Counted from the stretch's first letter, positions 32,097 to 44,463 are shown. The stretch: DNA of 60,000 bases from Takakia lepidozioides (GCA_030704615.1 CM060733.1:23624001-23684000), one strand, 5' to 3'. Notes: generated from the sequence alone by a model not told the origin. Program-made: numbers and translations.

Positions 32097-33979
32097 TCAT
32101 CTCATTCTGGTGTCTAATCCAGAATGAACAGGCTGCCTTGCGATGTCCTGGCTGATTACAATAGTAACATAGTTCTTCACCATTGGGTCCTCGCCCTTGG
32201 TCTGCTCTTGGATTATTTCTGTAATCCTGATTCCCGGGCTGGTAATTCCCCTTGGATTACCCTGATAGTTGCCTCTGGAATTTCCTTGGTAATTCCCTCT
32301 TGAATTACCTCTCCCTTCCATGCCATTGTTATAACCACCAGACCTACCATAGTGGTCCTGATCATTGTTTCTTCTTGGCTGGGGCTGCACCTGATGCACC
32401 CTTACTTGCCTAGGTTCTCTTGCAACTGTCCTTCTGTTGTAGTAACAATTCTCAGTAGAATGGTTATCCATTTTACAGATAGTACAATGTTTCTCCTTCA
32501 TGTGGCATTTTGTGGTGGTATGGCCTTCATTCTGGCACTTTGCACACCATACACCCTTCCTCCAATGTGTTGCAGCCTCTGTGGCATACTTCTTCAAGAT
32601 TTCTTCCAATCTTTTCTCATAGTTATCCCTCTTCAACTTCTCCTTTCTCTTACTCTTCCTTTTTAGTTCTTGCTCTTCTTCTTCATCTGACTCATCCTCA
32701 GAGTCCTCATCATCCTTTTTCTCTCTCCTGAGCATTCCCAATTGCTCAATTCTGTTTGCAGTTTCAAATGCCTCCTCCACTGTATTATGGGGTAACATAT
32801 CCACTTTCTTTTGCAACTCTGGTCTTAGTCCACTCACAAACCAAGTCTTCTGTAAACATGGTGCTGGTACTGCAGCCAGTTTTTTCATCATCAATTCCAT
32901 CTTTTCCATATATTTCGGAATGCTGTATTCAAGCCATTCCAGGTTAGGAAATGATTATCAGGGAATCTTGCATGCCATTCACTTGCTTTCTTGATAAGTG
33001 AACAAGGAAACAATCTCATCTTGGCATCATCGCCATTCTCGTTGTTCACTATACACATGTGCTCAAATTGGCTAATGTGTACATCGGGATCCCCTTTTCC
33101 TGAATATATTGGAAAATGTGGTTTAGCCCGTGTTGGTTGTAACGCCATCTGTGGCCCTACCTTCTGCCCACTGACAGGTGCTGGCACCCCTGCTGGTGCT
33201 GGTCCTTCACGACATGTTGTTGTTGTGGTGGATCTTCCACCAAGTGGTGGCCCTTGAGCACTCCCTGCTACTGGCCCCACGATATTCACAGTATTCCCAG
33301 CTTCAGTTGCACTACTTCCCACACTCCGTGTCCCCCAGAGCCAGATCCAGGCAGCCCGCCTGATCCCCCTGAGCCGACACCTTCGTTGGCCTGTGATCCA
33401 AGTGCTCCACTTGATCCAGGTCCAACGGGTTGGGATGTCCTGGTTGTAGTCTCAACCTCAGCTGTTGGGTCTACTTCTTCATACTCTTCCTCTTCCAATT
33501 TCTTCTCTCTGTTTTCATCCTCCAAGTTTTGCCCTTGGGTTTCTTCTTCACTCATGTAACTCAACTGCAATGGTGTTGGAGAGTCTGAACTCTCCGTTGG
33601 CTCTGCCACATCCTCTCCTCCTTCTTCACCTTCCGCTTCAGAAACTGGAGTTCCTTGCTTTTGGTGTTCCATGCCAACTCTTATCAAAGATTTCTGTCAA
33701 ATCTTTTATCCAGGGATGTACCTCAGATCTTTCACCTCGTGATTGATCTTCTTCCCGTACCAATTCCCTTAATCTTTCTTGCAAAGAAAAAGAAGGAGTG
33801 GCATCCAACTCTAGTTCTTCCGGTATGGGTGATGTACTCTCTGATCTTAATGGTGTGAGAGGTCCAGATGATTCCCCTATGTCTATTCCTCTCTCCCAAA
33901 GATATGGATAATTAGCTTTCAGATAGCTTTCTCTTTTTGCTGAATATCTCTGGCGTCTAGCTTCTCTTTCATCACTCAT
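32097..33979 (-). pseudogene. Gag of the second gypsy element
   Basis: The likely start is the ATG at 33,979 (MSDEREARRQRYSAKRES). A Ser/Glu/Gly-rich linker follows, then the Gag capsid core (PHFPIYSGKGDPDVHISQF, CSLIKKASEWHARF) near 33,130-32,950 and a zinc-knuckle region CAKCQNEGHTTTKC plus CTICKMDNHSTENC near 32,540-32,450. Asn/Arg/Gly-rich repeats are seen near 32,200-32,330. Frame changes occur near 33,660, 33,300 and 32,900, so it is broken into four pieces. Confidence 0.8.
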
Positions 33980-34572
33980 GTCCCATGTCTTTCATTTCTT
34001 TTAATGTGGCAATAACCAAAACTCTCTTCTGTAATATCTCTCGTATATGCCTGGGTTTCTTTCTAGCTTCAATGCACCCTTGGCTATACTAGAAGTCTCC
34101 GTTACCATATAACCATATGGCAAACAAGTCTGGAAAGTTGTTCTTGGTGTGAGTTTGATCCACAAAATATCCTTTGGAATCCAATTCTTTACCAGTACAA
34201 GCTCTTCATGCATATGAGTATAAACATTCACCTTTCTTTCCTCCCAGCCTTCAAACTCTACTCGCTTAATGGATAGCCCACACCAGTGCCTCTCTTCCTC
34301 TACAGGCCACCTGATAAATCTTTATCACTCCTTTCTCCAGACCCCATTCAGGGTCAGCATCATTCACTCTCTTAAGAATGTTTTCTTTACAACCGTCTGG
34401 CAATTCCAAGAACCTCTGAAAGAATCGTTTGGATAATCTTTCCTTCTCAGTTTCACAGGAATTTGATTCACATCAAATTCCTAATTCTCCAACCACCATG
34501 ATCCCACCAGATGCCTGTCACATCTGGTTGTTCATGACCCAGTTCCCCCCAGTATGGTCGCCAAATTCACGC

Positions 34573-35544
34573 GGCTTTTACTCACCCATCCCTTCGCTAA
34601 TCCGAGCGGACTCCAAGATAGAAGAGTTGGAAATCTCTAAGCACTCAGCCCGCTCAGAACAATCAGTCTGACCTACAGCTAGTGTATCATGGGGTGTTTC
34701 CTATTTGTTTTTCCTTCCCGCATTCATTGTTAGCTAGTTACCTTACTGTTGTTAATTAAGTATCAGTTTGCTTCAGCAATCTATCGGATTCCATCAACTC
34801 ATCCATTCATTCCACAGCTTCACTCAGATCTCTCTACACAGTGTGAGTATGAAGTATGTATCAGATTAATATCTATCGAGTATCAGGCTGAAGCCATGGA
34901 GTCTCTAATCTGCTCTACATTACAACTCTACTGCTTGCATTCATTAAGCATCAACAGATCGTCCTCCTCCTACTCTGTGCTCTCCCTCCTTCCGCTCAGA
35001 GATGCGCTCTCTCCTCCTGGCCTCCCGTGATGTCCGAAGTCCCCCCCAGAAGTGATCCCTCGCCTCATCTCCCAGAATTCCCCAAGAAAAAGTCCCCTTC
35101 TCCCGTCCTCGCTCCTGGCTTTATCTTCCTACCCGTTGTTCTAACCGTTTCCCTCACTAACCGTCATCCGTGTACTAACATGTTCCATTCGCAGATGTTG
35201 TTCCCCACAATCGTTCCCTGTCCTGCTATCCGTTCCCTATGGTCGTGACAGCTGTGTCAAGCTGTGACTGGCTGTGCGACTGTGTTGGGCTGTGTCGACT
35301 GTGTCGAGCTGTGACTGGCTGTGTCTGGCTGTGTCGGCTGTGTCGGACTGTGACGAGCTGTGTTGGCTGTGACGGGCCGTGTCGGACTGTGATGAGCTGT
35401 GTTTGGCTGTGACGGGCTATGTAACCCCCCTCTAAAGTGTGCTGCTGTCACCCCCAAGGCTCCTGTTGGTCTTAGTCTGTGCAAAAATTAAGGGTACCCC
35501 ACAGATCCCGTATAAGTGTCTAAGTCCCAGACAGTCCTCTAACA
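34573..35544 (-). repeat. 5' LTR of the second gypsy element
   Basis: This is the 972-bp inverted match of 35,688-36,698. It starts (minus strand) with TGTTAGAGGACTGTC at 35,544 and stops being shared at GTGAGTAAAAGCC (34,573), adjoining the primer-binding-like site. It contains a minisatellite of 10-bp type units (GCTGTGTCGG, GCTGTGACGG) at about 35,247-35,425. Confidence 0.8.
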
Positions 35545-35687
35545 CCCTCAACCAGTGACAGGACACAGGCTCGCACACGGAGTCCTTCACGAGACTCTAA
35601 CCGTTAGAAGGGTGCTCGCTCACAAAGGGTTACAAATCCCAGACAGTAAACCGTGAGGACACGACTTTTTGAGAAGGGAAGGGGTAA
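35545..35687. other. Spacer between head-to-head LTRs
   Basis: These 143 bp separate the starts of two divergently oriented LTRs. The bases are unrelated to the LTRs. No gene is seen. Confidence 0.7.
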
Positions 35688-36698
35688 TGTTAGAGGACTG
35701 TCTGGGACTTAGGCACTTTTACGGATCTGTGGGGTACCCTTAATTTTTGCACAGACTGAGACCAACAGGAGCCTTAGGGGTGACAGCAGCGCACTTTAGG
35801 GGGGGGGTTACACAGCCTGTCACAGCCAACACAGTCCGTCACAGTCCGACACAACCGACACAGCCCGTCACAGTCCGACACAGCCCGTCACAGCCAACAC
35901 AGCCCGTCACAGTTCGACATAGTCGACACAGCCGCCACAGCCAGACACAGCCGTCACAGCCAATCACAGCCCGACATAGCCCGTCACAGCTCGACACAGC
36001 CGCCACAGCTTCGCACAGCCCTACACAGCCCGACACAGCCTTACACAGCCAGTCACAGCTTCGCACAGCTAGGGAATAGTTATCAATGGCAGGGAACGAC
36101 TGTGAGGGAACGACATCTGCAAAAGGAACGTGTACTACAGGGATGACGGTTAGCCAGGAAAGCGGTTAGAACAGCTTGTAGGGGGATAAAGTCAAGAACG
36201 GGGACTTCTGGGGAATCACTACTGGAAGGACTTTGGGGGGGGGATCACAACTTGGAAATGAAGCAGAGAGCGCATCTCTGAGCAGAAAGAGGGAGAGCAC
36301 GAAGTAGGAGGAGAACGATCTGTTGATACTTACTGAATGCAAGAAGTAGAGTTGTAATGTAGAGCAGAATAGAGACACCATGGCTTCAGCCTGATACTTG
36401 ATAGATATTAATCTGATACATACTTCATACTCACACTGTGTAGAGAGACCTGAGTGAAGCTGTGGAATGAATGGATGGAACTTGATAGATTTCTGAAGCA
36501 AACTGATACTTAATTGCAGATAGTAAGGTAACTCGCTAACATGAATGCGGGAAGGAGTACAAATAGGAAACACCCCCATGATACACTAGTTGTAGGTCAT
36601 GACTGATTGTTCTGAGCGGGCTGAGTGCTTAGAGATTTCCAACTCTTCTATCTTGGAGTTCCCACCTCGGATAGTGAAGGGATGGGTGAGTAAAAGCC
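35688..36698 (+). repeat. Solo LTR in opposite orientation to the 5' LTR
   Basis: The 1,011-bp unit begins TGTTAGAGGACTGTC and ends GTGAGTAAAAGCC, so it is the same LTR family pointing the other way. Beyond 36,698 the flanking sequence is unrelated to a gypsy internal region, so it is a solo LTR or an element remnant. Its minisatellite (35,812-36,070, CACAGCCCGT-type units) is longer than that of the left LTR, giving much of the length difference. Together the two LTRs form an inverted repeat of about 1 kb arms around a 143-bp spacer. Confidence 0.78.
35812..36070 (+). repeat. Minisatellite of 10-bp type units in the LTR
   Basis: Degenerate units such as CACAGCCCGT, CACAGCCAAC and CACAGTCCGA are repeated about 25 times. 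The reverse-complement counterpart is at about 35,247-35,425 in the other LTR, with fewer units. Confidence 0.9.
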
Positions 36699-36854
36699 TC
36701 GCAACACCAATCCATGGTGTTTGTGGACCCGTCTGCACCACATGCAGTGGAGTAGTGGCAGTGACCTTGCCATGCTTTAGGGTTCATTCCTTATGATGTA
36801 GAGACAGATTGACTGTGTGCTAATGAAGGCACGGTTGTATGATTCACCTGTTTG

Positions 36855-37655
36855 TTAGTGCTTCAGAAATGGATTGTCATGTTGTCTTGAACTCAGTTTC
36901 CAGATTTTGATGAGTTCAAATGGCACTTCGTGAGGGTCACCATGCCATGCCCTTGGTGAATGACTTTGGGCCTTGGTGGCAGTACATATGCAATATATCT
37001 TTGTGGGTTCCGTGTCCTCTGATGCTAGCATGGCAGGAGAACTAGTGCGCATGCATTCGAAAATGGATGTGATGCGGATAGTTTTAAGAAATCCATTATG
37101 CCCAATCACAATTTCATAATGTGTCACAAAGCTCCCGAATGGATATTTCTTTGCAGAGGTTGTCACATGCAATCACATTGAAAATAGAAGGGATATGTTC
37201 TCACTACATGGATTAAACTGTTCCTTCTGCATCCTACGTACTGGCTGAGTGGTCATCACGAAGGCTGGCAGACAGGGGCTACTAACACGCATTTCTGCCA
37301 TAGAAAAGGCCAAGTCATCCATGACAGTGCTTTCCTTGGTGTTGGTGTCATGAACAACGTAAACACGCACTGCCGTCATGCCCAAAGACCAAGGGCATTC
37401 CATAGCATCGCGTGTATCCGCAAACTATTTTTTCAAGCGCATCTTGAAAGCTCCCTTGACCAGCAAGCTACTCCCAGCCATTTCCATGCAGTTCTTCATA
37501 TCCGTGATGCGTTGTTTGCAAAAGTGACTATGTGCATCATCCCTATTTGCGTCTGCACCATTCATCCCAACATCTTTCATCCAGTCCCTCGTGCCAACTA
37601 CACTGTTCATGGCCCCAAGAGTCACGTCCTCCTCAGGTGGCAGTTGTGCCCACAT
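36855..37655 (-). pseudogene. Unrecognised degenerate ORF in one frame with two stops
   Basis: Three open pieces (37,655-37,425; 37,403-37,176; 37,172-36,855) lie in the same minus-strand frame, separated only by a TAG at 37,425 and a TGA at 37,173. The continuous reading gives about 265 residues including VVGTRDWMKDVGMNGADANRD, AVRVYVVHDTNTKESTVM and FVTHYEIVIGHNGF. I do not recognise a family. The stop types again suggest C-to-T decay of a once-open coding region. Upstream a further TAG occurs near 37,668. Confidence 0.45.
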
Positions 37656-37816
37656 CCCTTCTCCCCTCCTCTATGTCACACCGACGCAATAGGCATAGAG
37701 ATTGGGGCCCTGCCCTGCTACTAACCCCTCGGCACAGGTACGGTGACATGCTTCTTGGAGAATGGTTATGTCTACGTCTGCTACATGAGTATATGCTATT
37801 AGGACGTCAACGACAA

Positions 37817-38257
37817 TTACCATTTGGTGCACAATTTACAGAGTTCCATGGTGTTTTTTTGAGCCATGCTGGGGTGAGAGTCTGGATTGTCCTTCCGCAT
37901 GTAAGATGCCCAATTTGCATGCTGCATTATGGAAATCCGAATGGATCGGACCGGACTTCCATCGGTGGACATGTAGAACGTCATCGTGGAAGTTGGTTTT
38001 ATGAACATGTCGAGCTTGATCACATTGTTGATCACCTCATCAATGCTGATGCTGCTGGAACTGCATGATGGCGGTGGAATTGCATATTTGATTCTGTGAG
38101 GGAGGTTCGTGCGACTTCTGAAATCCTTGTCAAATAAGATGAATATCTTCCCCACCCTGTTTTTTCCTCCTGATGAATGGACGCCAGTGAATGTGTACTG
38201 GGAAAAGAGGGTGTATATAGAAAAACTTTGATTTTTGACTACAGTCCGAAAGTGCAA
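37817..38257 (-). pseudogene. Unrecognised ORF fragment
   Basis: An open minus-strand frame of 146 residues (segments HSSGGKNRVGKIFILFDKDF and STMTFYMSTDGSPVRSIRIS) is in a different frame from the degenerate ORF just downstream, and could be part of the same decayed gene. I recognise no family. Confidence 0.3.
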
Positions 38258-39311
38258 ACTTTATTGCAGACTTTACTGTACATGCAAGCAACCTGCATGC
38301 AAGCCTACCCACCTTGGAGACTTACTGCCTTGCTCTCATTTTGATATGTGAATGGTTTTCGTTAAGATAATATTGATAGGGGTCCAGATTGCATTCTGAA
38401 TCATGCATCGTGATTGCCCTTAATCATCAGTGGAGCATGCGAATTGTGCTCACGAGAAACACCTGAATACTGACATCATGGCCACGCGATCTTTGGTCCT
38501 ATGGCCCACAAGGAAACATAAAGGGAATCACACCCTTGGATTCCAACGCACATGCATGCAAGCCTGGCGACCATGCAGATTTGCTACCTCGCTATGGCAT
38601 GCACAAATGTAAAGCCTGGACATAGGGCCTTGCTCTCAAAACCATTCCACGAGGACATATTCCCCATGGGTTGTTCACAGTGAAGTCATTGTAGAGAAAA
38701 AACTGTCATTGTAGAGTTAAAAATGTCATCATACATCACACAATTCCAGAACGTTTTCAAATGTCATAAAGAACTTCCTAAGAGAACCCTCCATCATTCA
38801 ATGGTGCATGAATGAGCATGCAGGTCTTGTGGCGTAGCCATGGAAAACATCGGGGACATCCTCATCGTCCCCAAGACAGTATGGTTCGCCATGGCTTCTT
38901 GTCTGCAATTCCAGCAATACAACATCCCCAATTTCCTTCTTTTTGTTGACAGTCTCATGCAACGGAAACCAATGCTTGTTGAGCTGCAAAAACTTTCCAT
39001 GGTGGATCAGGATCAGAGAAGGGACAACGAACACAATGTCAATAATTGAAACACATACTATGAAAGGCTGGAGATGAACAATTAGAAACGTACCGGGCCT
39101 GCACCTCCAGTCCGTGGATGTACAAATGTTTGAGTCAAGTAAACATCTATGAAATGTGCCGTGAAACAACCACACTCCCAATTAGACTTCTGTTGGGGGA
39201 CACGGGGATACAACCAGAGTGGGGGGTTGTTGCATTCTTCCATTGCAGGCTAGGTGGTTGTAATCCTCTGCAAAGTGCCCAGAAACGTCCTAACAATGGT
39301 TTGAGCATCCT
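38258..39311. other. Intergenic stretch with weak ORF remnants
   Basis: I see no clear gene. A minus-strand frame at 39,181-38,798 includes KKKEIGDVVLLELQTRSHGE and may belong to the same degenerate unit as the ORFs to its left. The remainder has no recognisable structure. Confidence 0.3.
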
Positions 39312-39585
39312 GTGAGTGTAGAAGAAGTAGTTAGTCTATACTCAGATTAGGTGTTACTATTAGTTAGTAGCATCTAGGAGGTATGAACAGTTAAGACTCT
39401 TGGTTCTAGATTTGAACAGATAGATCTAAACAGGTGTGTTTGAGATCTCAAGAGGTGAACCTCTTGCACTGTGTAAACTCTGAGCTCGGGGGAGAAGCCA
39501 ATCATCTTGTTCTTGATCATAAGGCTTCTATGGTTGGGAGGAGAGCTCCACTGTCTAATAAAAATTCTCCTTGTTATTTACTATA
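39312..39585 (+). repeat. Probable 5' LTR end of a copia element
   Basis: This segment immediately precedes a methionine-tRNA-type primer-binding site (TGGTATCAGAGCC at 39,587) and ends with the AATAAAAATTCTCC-type tail expected near an LTR end. The LTR start is not fixed, since no second LTR is in view. Confidence 0.45.
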
Positions 39586-39586
39586 T

Positions 39587-39599
39587 GGTATCAGAGCCA
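39587..39599 (+). other. Primer-binding site, initiator-Met tRNA type
   Basis: TGGTATCAGAGCC is the standard minus-strand primer site of plant copia elements, complementary to the 3' end of initiator tRNA-Met. It lies about 100 bp before the Gag ATG. Confidence 0.85.
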
Positions 39600-39688
39600 G
39601 CTTAGATCTGAAGTAGAGAGAGAGATGGTCTTAGGACCAGATGAGTGGAGAGAGAATCCATCTATGTAATTAGTGAGAGTAGGCTCTC

Positions 39689-40861
39689 ATGACATCATCA
39701 CCTCTTTCAGGTTCAGGGAACCATGGATCTAACTTTAACACGTTAGATGCTAGAGTGGAGGATAGATTTGATGGGACTAATTATCATACTTGGAAATTTA
39801 GAATGGATATGATCCTCCTAGACAAGGACTTGTGGTCAGTAGTTGATGGCACTTTAGTGAGGCCAACCACAACCAATGGTCAACCTGCATGGGACAGGAA
39901 AGATCAAAGGGCTAGAACAAGTCTTATAACAAGTCTCAGAGATAATCAAATGCACTTAGTAACTAGTGCTTCCACCGCAATGGCGATCTGGGACAAGTTG
40001 GCCACAATATTTGAGACTAAAGATGTCACGTCAAATGTGTTTGCCACTACTCGTTTTTATAGTCTAAAAATGAGTGAAATAGAGAGTGTAGAGTTACACT
40101 TGAGTTCCTTCAATGTCTTGAGAAGACAACTAGAAGCAGTAGGAACTAAGGTTTCAGATGAGCATGCAACAGTAGTGTTGCTTGGGTCATTACCAGAGTC
40201 TTATGAAGGGTTTGTAGTGTCACTAACAGGGCAAAACAACCTATCGGTGGATAATGTCATAGGGCTATTACTTAAAGAGGAAATAAGAAGAAAATGCCAA
40301 ACATCTACACGAGTAGATAAGGCATTATTCTCTGGAAAGTTTGGTAATAAGAAGAAGTCTTGGAAGTCCCCTCAAAAACAAGAGGTAGGAGAATCTAGTG
40401 AGTCTGGATATAAGAAGAAGTCTAAAATAAAATGCTTTTACTGTAAGCAGCCTGGTCATATGATCAAAGACAGCAGAAAACGAATGGCGGAGGAAAAGCA
40501 AAATGATGAAGTAGGTCATACTCTTGAAGATGAAGAGGAGGATGAAGCTAGTGATGAACAAGTAAGTCCACTTCTGCGAAGGTCACGAAGGGAGAGAAAA
40601 GTTCCCGAGAGGCTTATCATGTCGATGACAGCTGTTGAAGCCGTGAGAGGAGAAAACACTTTTTCACCTGTTGTAAAAATCACTTCAATAAGAGTATTAA
40701 TGGCATTGGCAGCCGAGAATGATTTTGATGTCCATCAAATGGATGTCAAAACAGCGTTTCTCAATGGCTACCTACAAGAGACCATTTACATGGATCAGCC
40801 TCAAGGTTTTATCAAACCAGAGACCAGAGACAAAGTCTGTAAGTTACATAAGACGCTATAA
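39689..40861 (+). pseudogene. Copia Gag fused in frame to RT start by an internal deletion
   Basis: The 390-residue frame starts MTSSPLSGSGNHGS. Residues 20-210 match copia-type Gag (RFDGTNYHTWKFRMDMIL, then LLGSLPESYEGFV). The zinc knuckle CFYCKQPGHMIKDS at about residues 249-262 has Ser in place of the last Cys. About 45 residues later, after RRSRRERKVPER, the frame is already in the reverse transcriptase (TFSPVVKITSIRVLMALAAE, HQMDVKTAFLNGYLQETIYM). Protease and integrase are missing, so several kilobases are deleted without breaking the frame. It ends at TAA 40,859 within the RT (KLHKTL). No later RT blocks or 3' LTR follow. Confidence 0.85.
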
Positions 40862-42531
40862 ATATATTTGTTTTGCATTTTGTTTGGGTTGGAATTTGAA
40901 TCGGAATTAGGTTAGGCATCATGTAGTTCTATTGCGGACCATACATTTTAAGTAATTCTGATAATTCACAAAGGGTACATTACATTATGTATGTATGGCT
41001 CGTCAACGAACCAAGCCCTTATCTGTTTCTGACCTTTAAACCCATCATAGATCCGAGACAACCTTCTTGGTACGTCCGAACCTACAAAGTTCGGCGAACT
41101 TGCAAGTTTTGAGTATATTCTCATATGTGAATCTAAAGAATTTTGGCCACTCTCACACTCACCAAAGTTCAGTCCTCTTCTCCTAGAGGGAGAAGTGGAT
41201 TATTCTTCACGGAGCTCGATTTCGATGGCTGGGCCCTGGGAACAACTGCTCACGTGAAATATGAGGTCCAAATGTCTCTTATGTTATATCATTATCTTTT
41301 TATTCATTACTATTGTAGGACTTCATTGCTCTAAATGTAGATACAACTCTAAATGGTTGTAGTATATGTTGGTGATAAGTAGGTCACCATGTTAATTATG
41401 AAGAATATTGGTCATTCAAAAGATTGGAGGTTGTCATGAATTCCAAGTGCCAACTCATATGTCAGGTATTTTCGCTCTTGTACTAGGTTTTGCGACTCTA
41501 TCTTATTCCACGGATGCCATGATGATTTTTTTGAAAATTGTTTTGACAATTTTTTTCAGATTAGTGGCAAATATATTATACTAGACGATTGTTTTTATGA
41601 ACTAAGGCGCCCCCAACTTGCACTTATATATGAAAATATGTGTATGGTAAGGTTCCCTTGAGGTAACCTTCTTTGATTTGATCAATCATAAGATTAATGA
41701 GGACATGGCCTGAGGTCTTTAGGGGAAAACCAAAGATAGGCCCGACGAAGGGAACCACGTATATGCCAATGCAATACCCTGTCAGCTCGTCGCCACGTCA
41801 CCCTCAAGCATTGGCACCACAACTATTCTTCTCATCACCGTGGTTGTCTTAACACTATTAATAAAGGTTTAAGACAATAATTGGCTGAATTTTGCTTGGG
41901 GATTGTTCCTAAAAAACAAAGACAAAAACTTGATTAGTCTTAAAAGAGGATGTACAAAAAGGGGTGAAGTTCTTATTCAAGGACGCCTCGCCCTTTGTCA
42001 TGACCTCTAAATCTAGGAAAGTTCAAGGGCAAGAACTTTATCTAGCAAAGCTCAAAAACTTACTATTTAGCCCTATTTTGCCGGATTTTGAGAAGGCCCT
42101 AGCTAAGGATTGTAGTCCATAACCGCTTGGGGCTAAAACAACCTAATGCAAAGACAAATATTGTGATTGGGATGTCACTATATTTACACTTGGAAATTTT
42201 GTGTAGTGCTTTATATTTCACGTCAAAGTAAAGTTGACATGAGAATACTAACAGCCGGCACGGCACGAAATCATGTGCAACAACTATTCTCTATGACCAA
42301 ACAAAACTTGGGTGGCCAAAAATAATGACTCAATGACAACACTTAACTTAGCAATATTCTAGTCTACATCACATTGTTTTGGTCCTCTCACATATTAGCA
42401 ATAAATAAGATTGATCGTCACAACTCACACACATGTCTAGGCACTCCTTACTCATTTTGACTTCCTCTCATTGTTACAATTGTTCTAAAATCCCAAGTTA
42501 AGAAAAAGTTTTAAGGCGGGAATCAGGTGCC
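40862..42531. other. AT-rich intergenic region upstream of the dirigent gene
   Basis: No supported gene. Short open frames (for example 41,143-41,334) lack codon-like organisation. The last few hundred bases before 42,532 presumably hold the dirigent promoter. An AATAAATAAG stretch lies near 42,400, about 130 bp from the ATG, but I cannot assign a TATA box with confidence. Confidence 0.4.
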
Positions 42532-43493
42532 ATGGCTACACTTTCGTCACTCTTGAGAAGTTTGGCACTGGGACTTGTAATGGCATGCGCTATAGGCAAC
42601 TACATAATGTCGAAAGTTGAGTGCTTCCCACTAGAAAAATTCAATACTATTGGACCATACTATTGGATGGATGTTCTTTTCTATCCCAATCAAACTGATT
42701 TTGTAATAGCAAGGATCAATGGAACGGCAACCCAAGATAACTTTGGAGCATTCCAAATCTTTAACGATCCTCTCAGATTGGGTCCCAATGCAAATGACAC
42801 ACTTCTAGGCCGTACTGAAGGCCACTTAGCACTTGTGAGTGTTTAACTTCCATATATCAATATTACAATGGTCATGTCTATAATGCACAATATGCTTAAT
42901 TTACATGTACCACGACTGTTCATGTGTAGATTTTGCAAAACTTTACAAATTCAGTGTATTCAAGTATTGAAGCTTATAGGTTTTTCTTGTTCCTTGTTTA
43001 TGTAAAATTACAAGCTTACATTTAATTTGCATGCATATATGTCTATCTACTTTTATTGAACCCGTTGGTGGATCACAAATTAACAAACTAATTCAATAGA
43101 TTTGCAAGAGTGTAAAAATAAAAAATAATAATAACTATGTTTCGAGTTAAATATGTAAGATCCAACTTTTGCAACTTTCATAGTACATATTGTTTACAAG
43201 TGAATATTGTAAGACTCACCTATGGGTTTCTGGCTCTAAATTATCTACAGAGCAGCTTCGACGCACTTGATGGACCAATACAATTCACATTTGTATTGAA
43301 CAATGGCACCATCACCTTTGGAGGATACTTGGCGTACCCTTATGACAACCGCTATGGAATCATTACGGGAAGTGGTGCCTACAAGAACATTATTGGGGGC
43401 TACACTGATACGACTTTTAGCTCGTTCGGCCTTGGCTTTGATCAGCTAGTACTCAAGGGCACTGTTTATTACACCACGTCCCATGACTACTAA
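42532..43493 (+). CDS. Dirigent-like protein, two exons
   Basis: Exon 1 (42,532-42,834) and exon 2 (43,251-43,493) are joined by a phase-0 GT-AG intron of 416 bp (CTT|GTGAGT ... TTATCTACAG|AGC), giving 181 residues, the usual dirigent length. The N-terminus is a likely signal peptide (hydrophobic LALGLVMACAIG), so the product is secreted. Dirigent hallmarks are visible: LGRTEGH, FTFVLNNGTITFGGYLAYPY, and GIITGSGAYKNIIGGYTDT. Candidate N-glycosylation sites include NGT and NDT. Dirigent proteins steer stereoselective phenoxy-radical coupling in the apoplast (lignans, lignin-related compounds); whether this member does is not shown. No stop, frameshift or odd splice site is seen. The coding frame, signal peptide and intron make it the most credible intact gene in the window. 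AATAAAATAAAATAAA-type sequence near 43,668 may serve polyadenylation. Confidence 0.88.
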
Positions 43494-44463
43494 ACTCTTG
43501 ATCAGCTTTTGATAAGAGATGCAGTGCACTTTCAATTTTTTTGATGAAGTTGCTTGAAGGTATTGTGATTGAAATTTCATTGTAGTCATGGCTGGAAACA
43601 TATCATCTACTGATTTATGTAGTGATTTGTATGTCTTCACATCCATAAGTTATATGGATATTTAGAAAATAAAATAAAATAAAAGAGGAATAGGGAAAAT
43701 AGGGACATCCATAGCTCTGAGCATTCAGTAGCCTTATAGAAATTAGCATAGTTAATTGCGAAGTCTAGCATGCTGTCTAATCATATTCAGTTGGATTGGA
43801 GATAAACCATCTTTTAGGACATTCTCACAACACTTTTACTTCAAATCCTTGATGCTAGGTTAAAAAATTGGAATCATGGTGTAGTTCCGAGCACCAAGAC
43901 ATTATATTGTAACTTTATGCTGTGCTCACTCAGCATGTCAACCCCATTTTCAACTTGATGAGTAACTAAGTTAGTTTTTCTACATAGAATGATATTTCTT
44001 CCATCAAACCAAAGACTAGTTTCATTGTATCGTAAGTAAGACTCTACTACATCGTACACAATGGACTACATGCAGTCAAATAAATGATTGTACGTTAGTG
44101 ATACATATTGTCATTTGGTTCATGATTCATAAACTCATAAGGTGAAAATAATTGAAATACAAAATAACATGACATGTGCGACACGAAAGTTATGAATGAG
44201 TTGGAAGACTTTTGCCGAAGCAAATGTAATTTATGGTGTCGCTTCACCCCGAATGTTTAATGTCTTCTATTTGAAAGGTGAACAAATCAAATCAACCATG
44301 TTCAATTCTTAAGCGGAGGTTGGTATCGCGTGAACACAAACTGACATGAGCAAGATACCACATCAACACAATCCATGGTTATAAGGGTAATATGTTTGGA
44401 AATGGAATTAGAAATCATACGCAGACATATGGCATAGTATCAATAGGGTTAGTTACATAAATA
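43494..44463. other. Intergenic, no gene seen
   Basis: AT-rich sequence without a supported coding frame. The first about 180 bp are presumably the dirigent 3' UTR. Confidence 0.5.

Larger units (their letters stand above)
30083..34572 (-). mobile_element. Second Ty3/gypsy retrotransposon, internal region (3' end lost in gap)
   Basis: Reading from high to low coordinates, the element has a primer-binding-like site directly after the LTR (about 34,540-34,570, complementary-strand TTTGGCGACCATACTGGGG), Gag (33,979-32,097), protease (about 31,720-31,260) and RT up to the FLDD region before the gap. The RT has KFIYPIEYTTWLSPIVIV, LRVCVNYKKLN and VFLDDFSVY. Frameshifts and stops separate most domains. 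RNase H, integrase and 3' LTR are missing behind the gap. It differs from the methyltransferase-bearing gypsy element in every domain and is an ordinary plant type. Confidence 0.8.
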
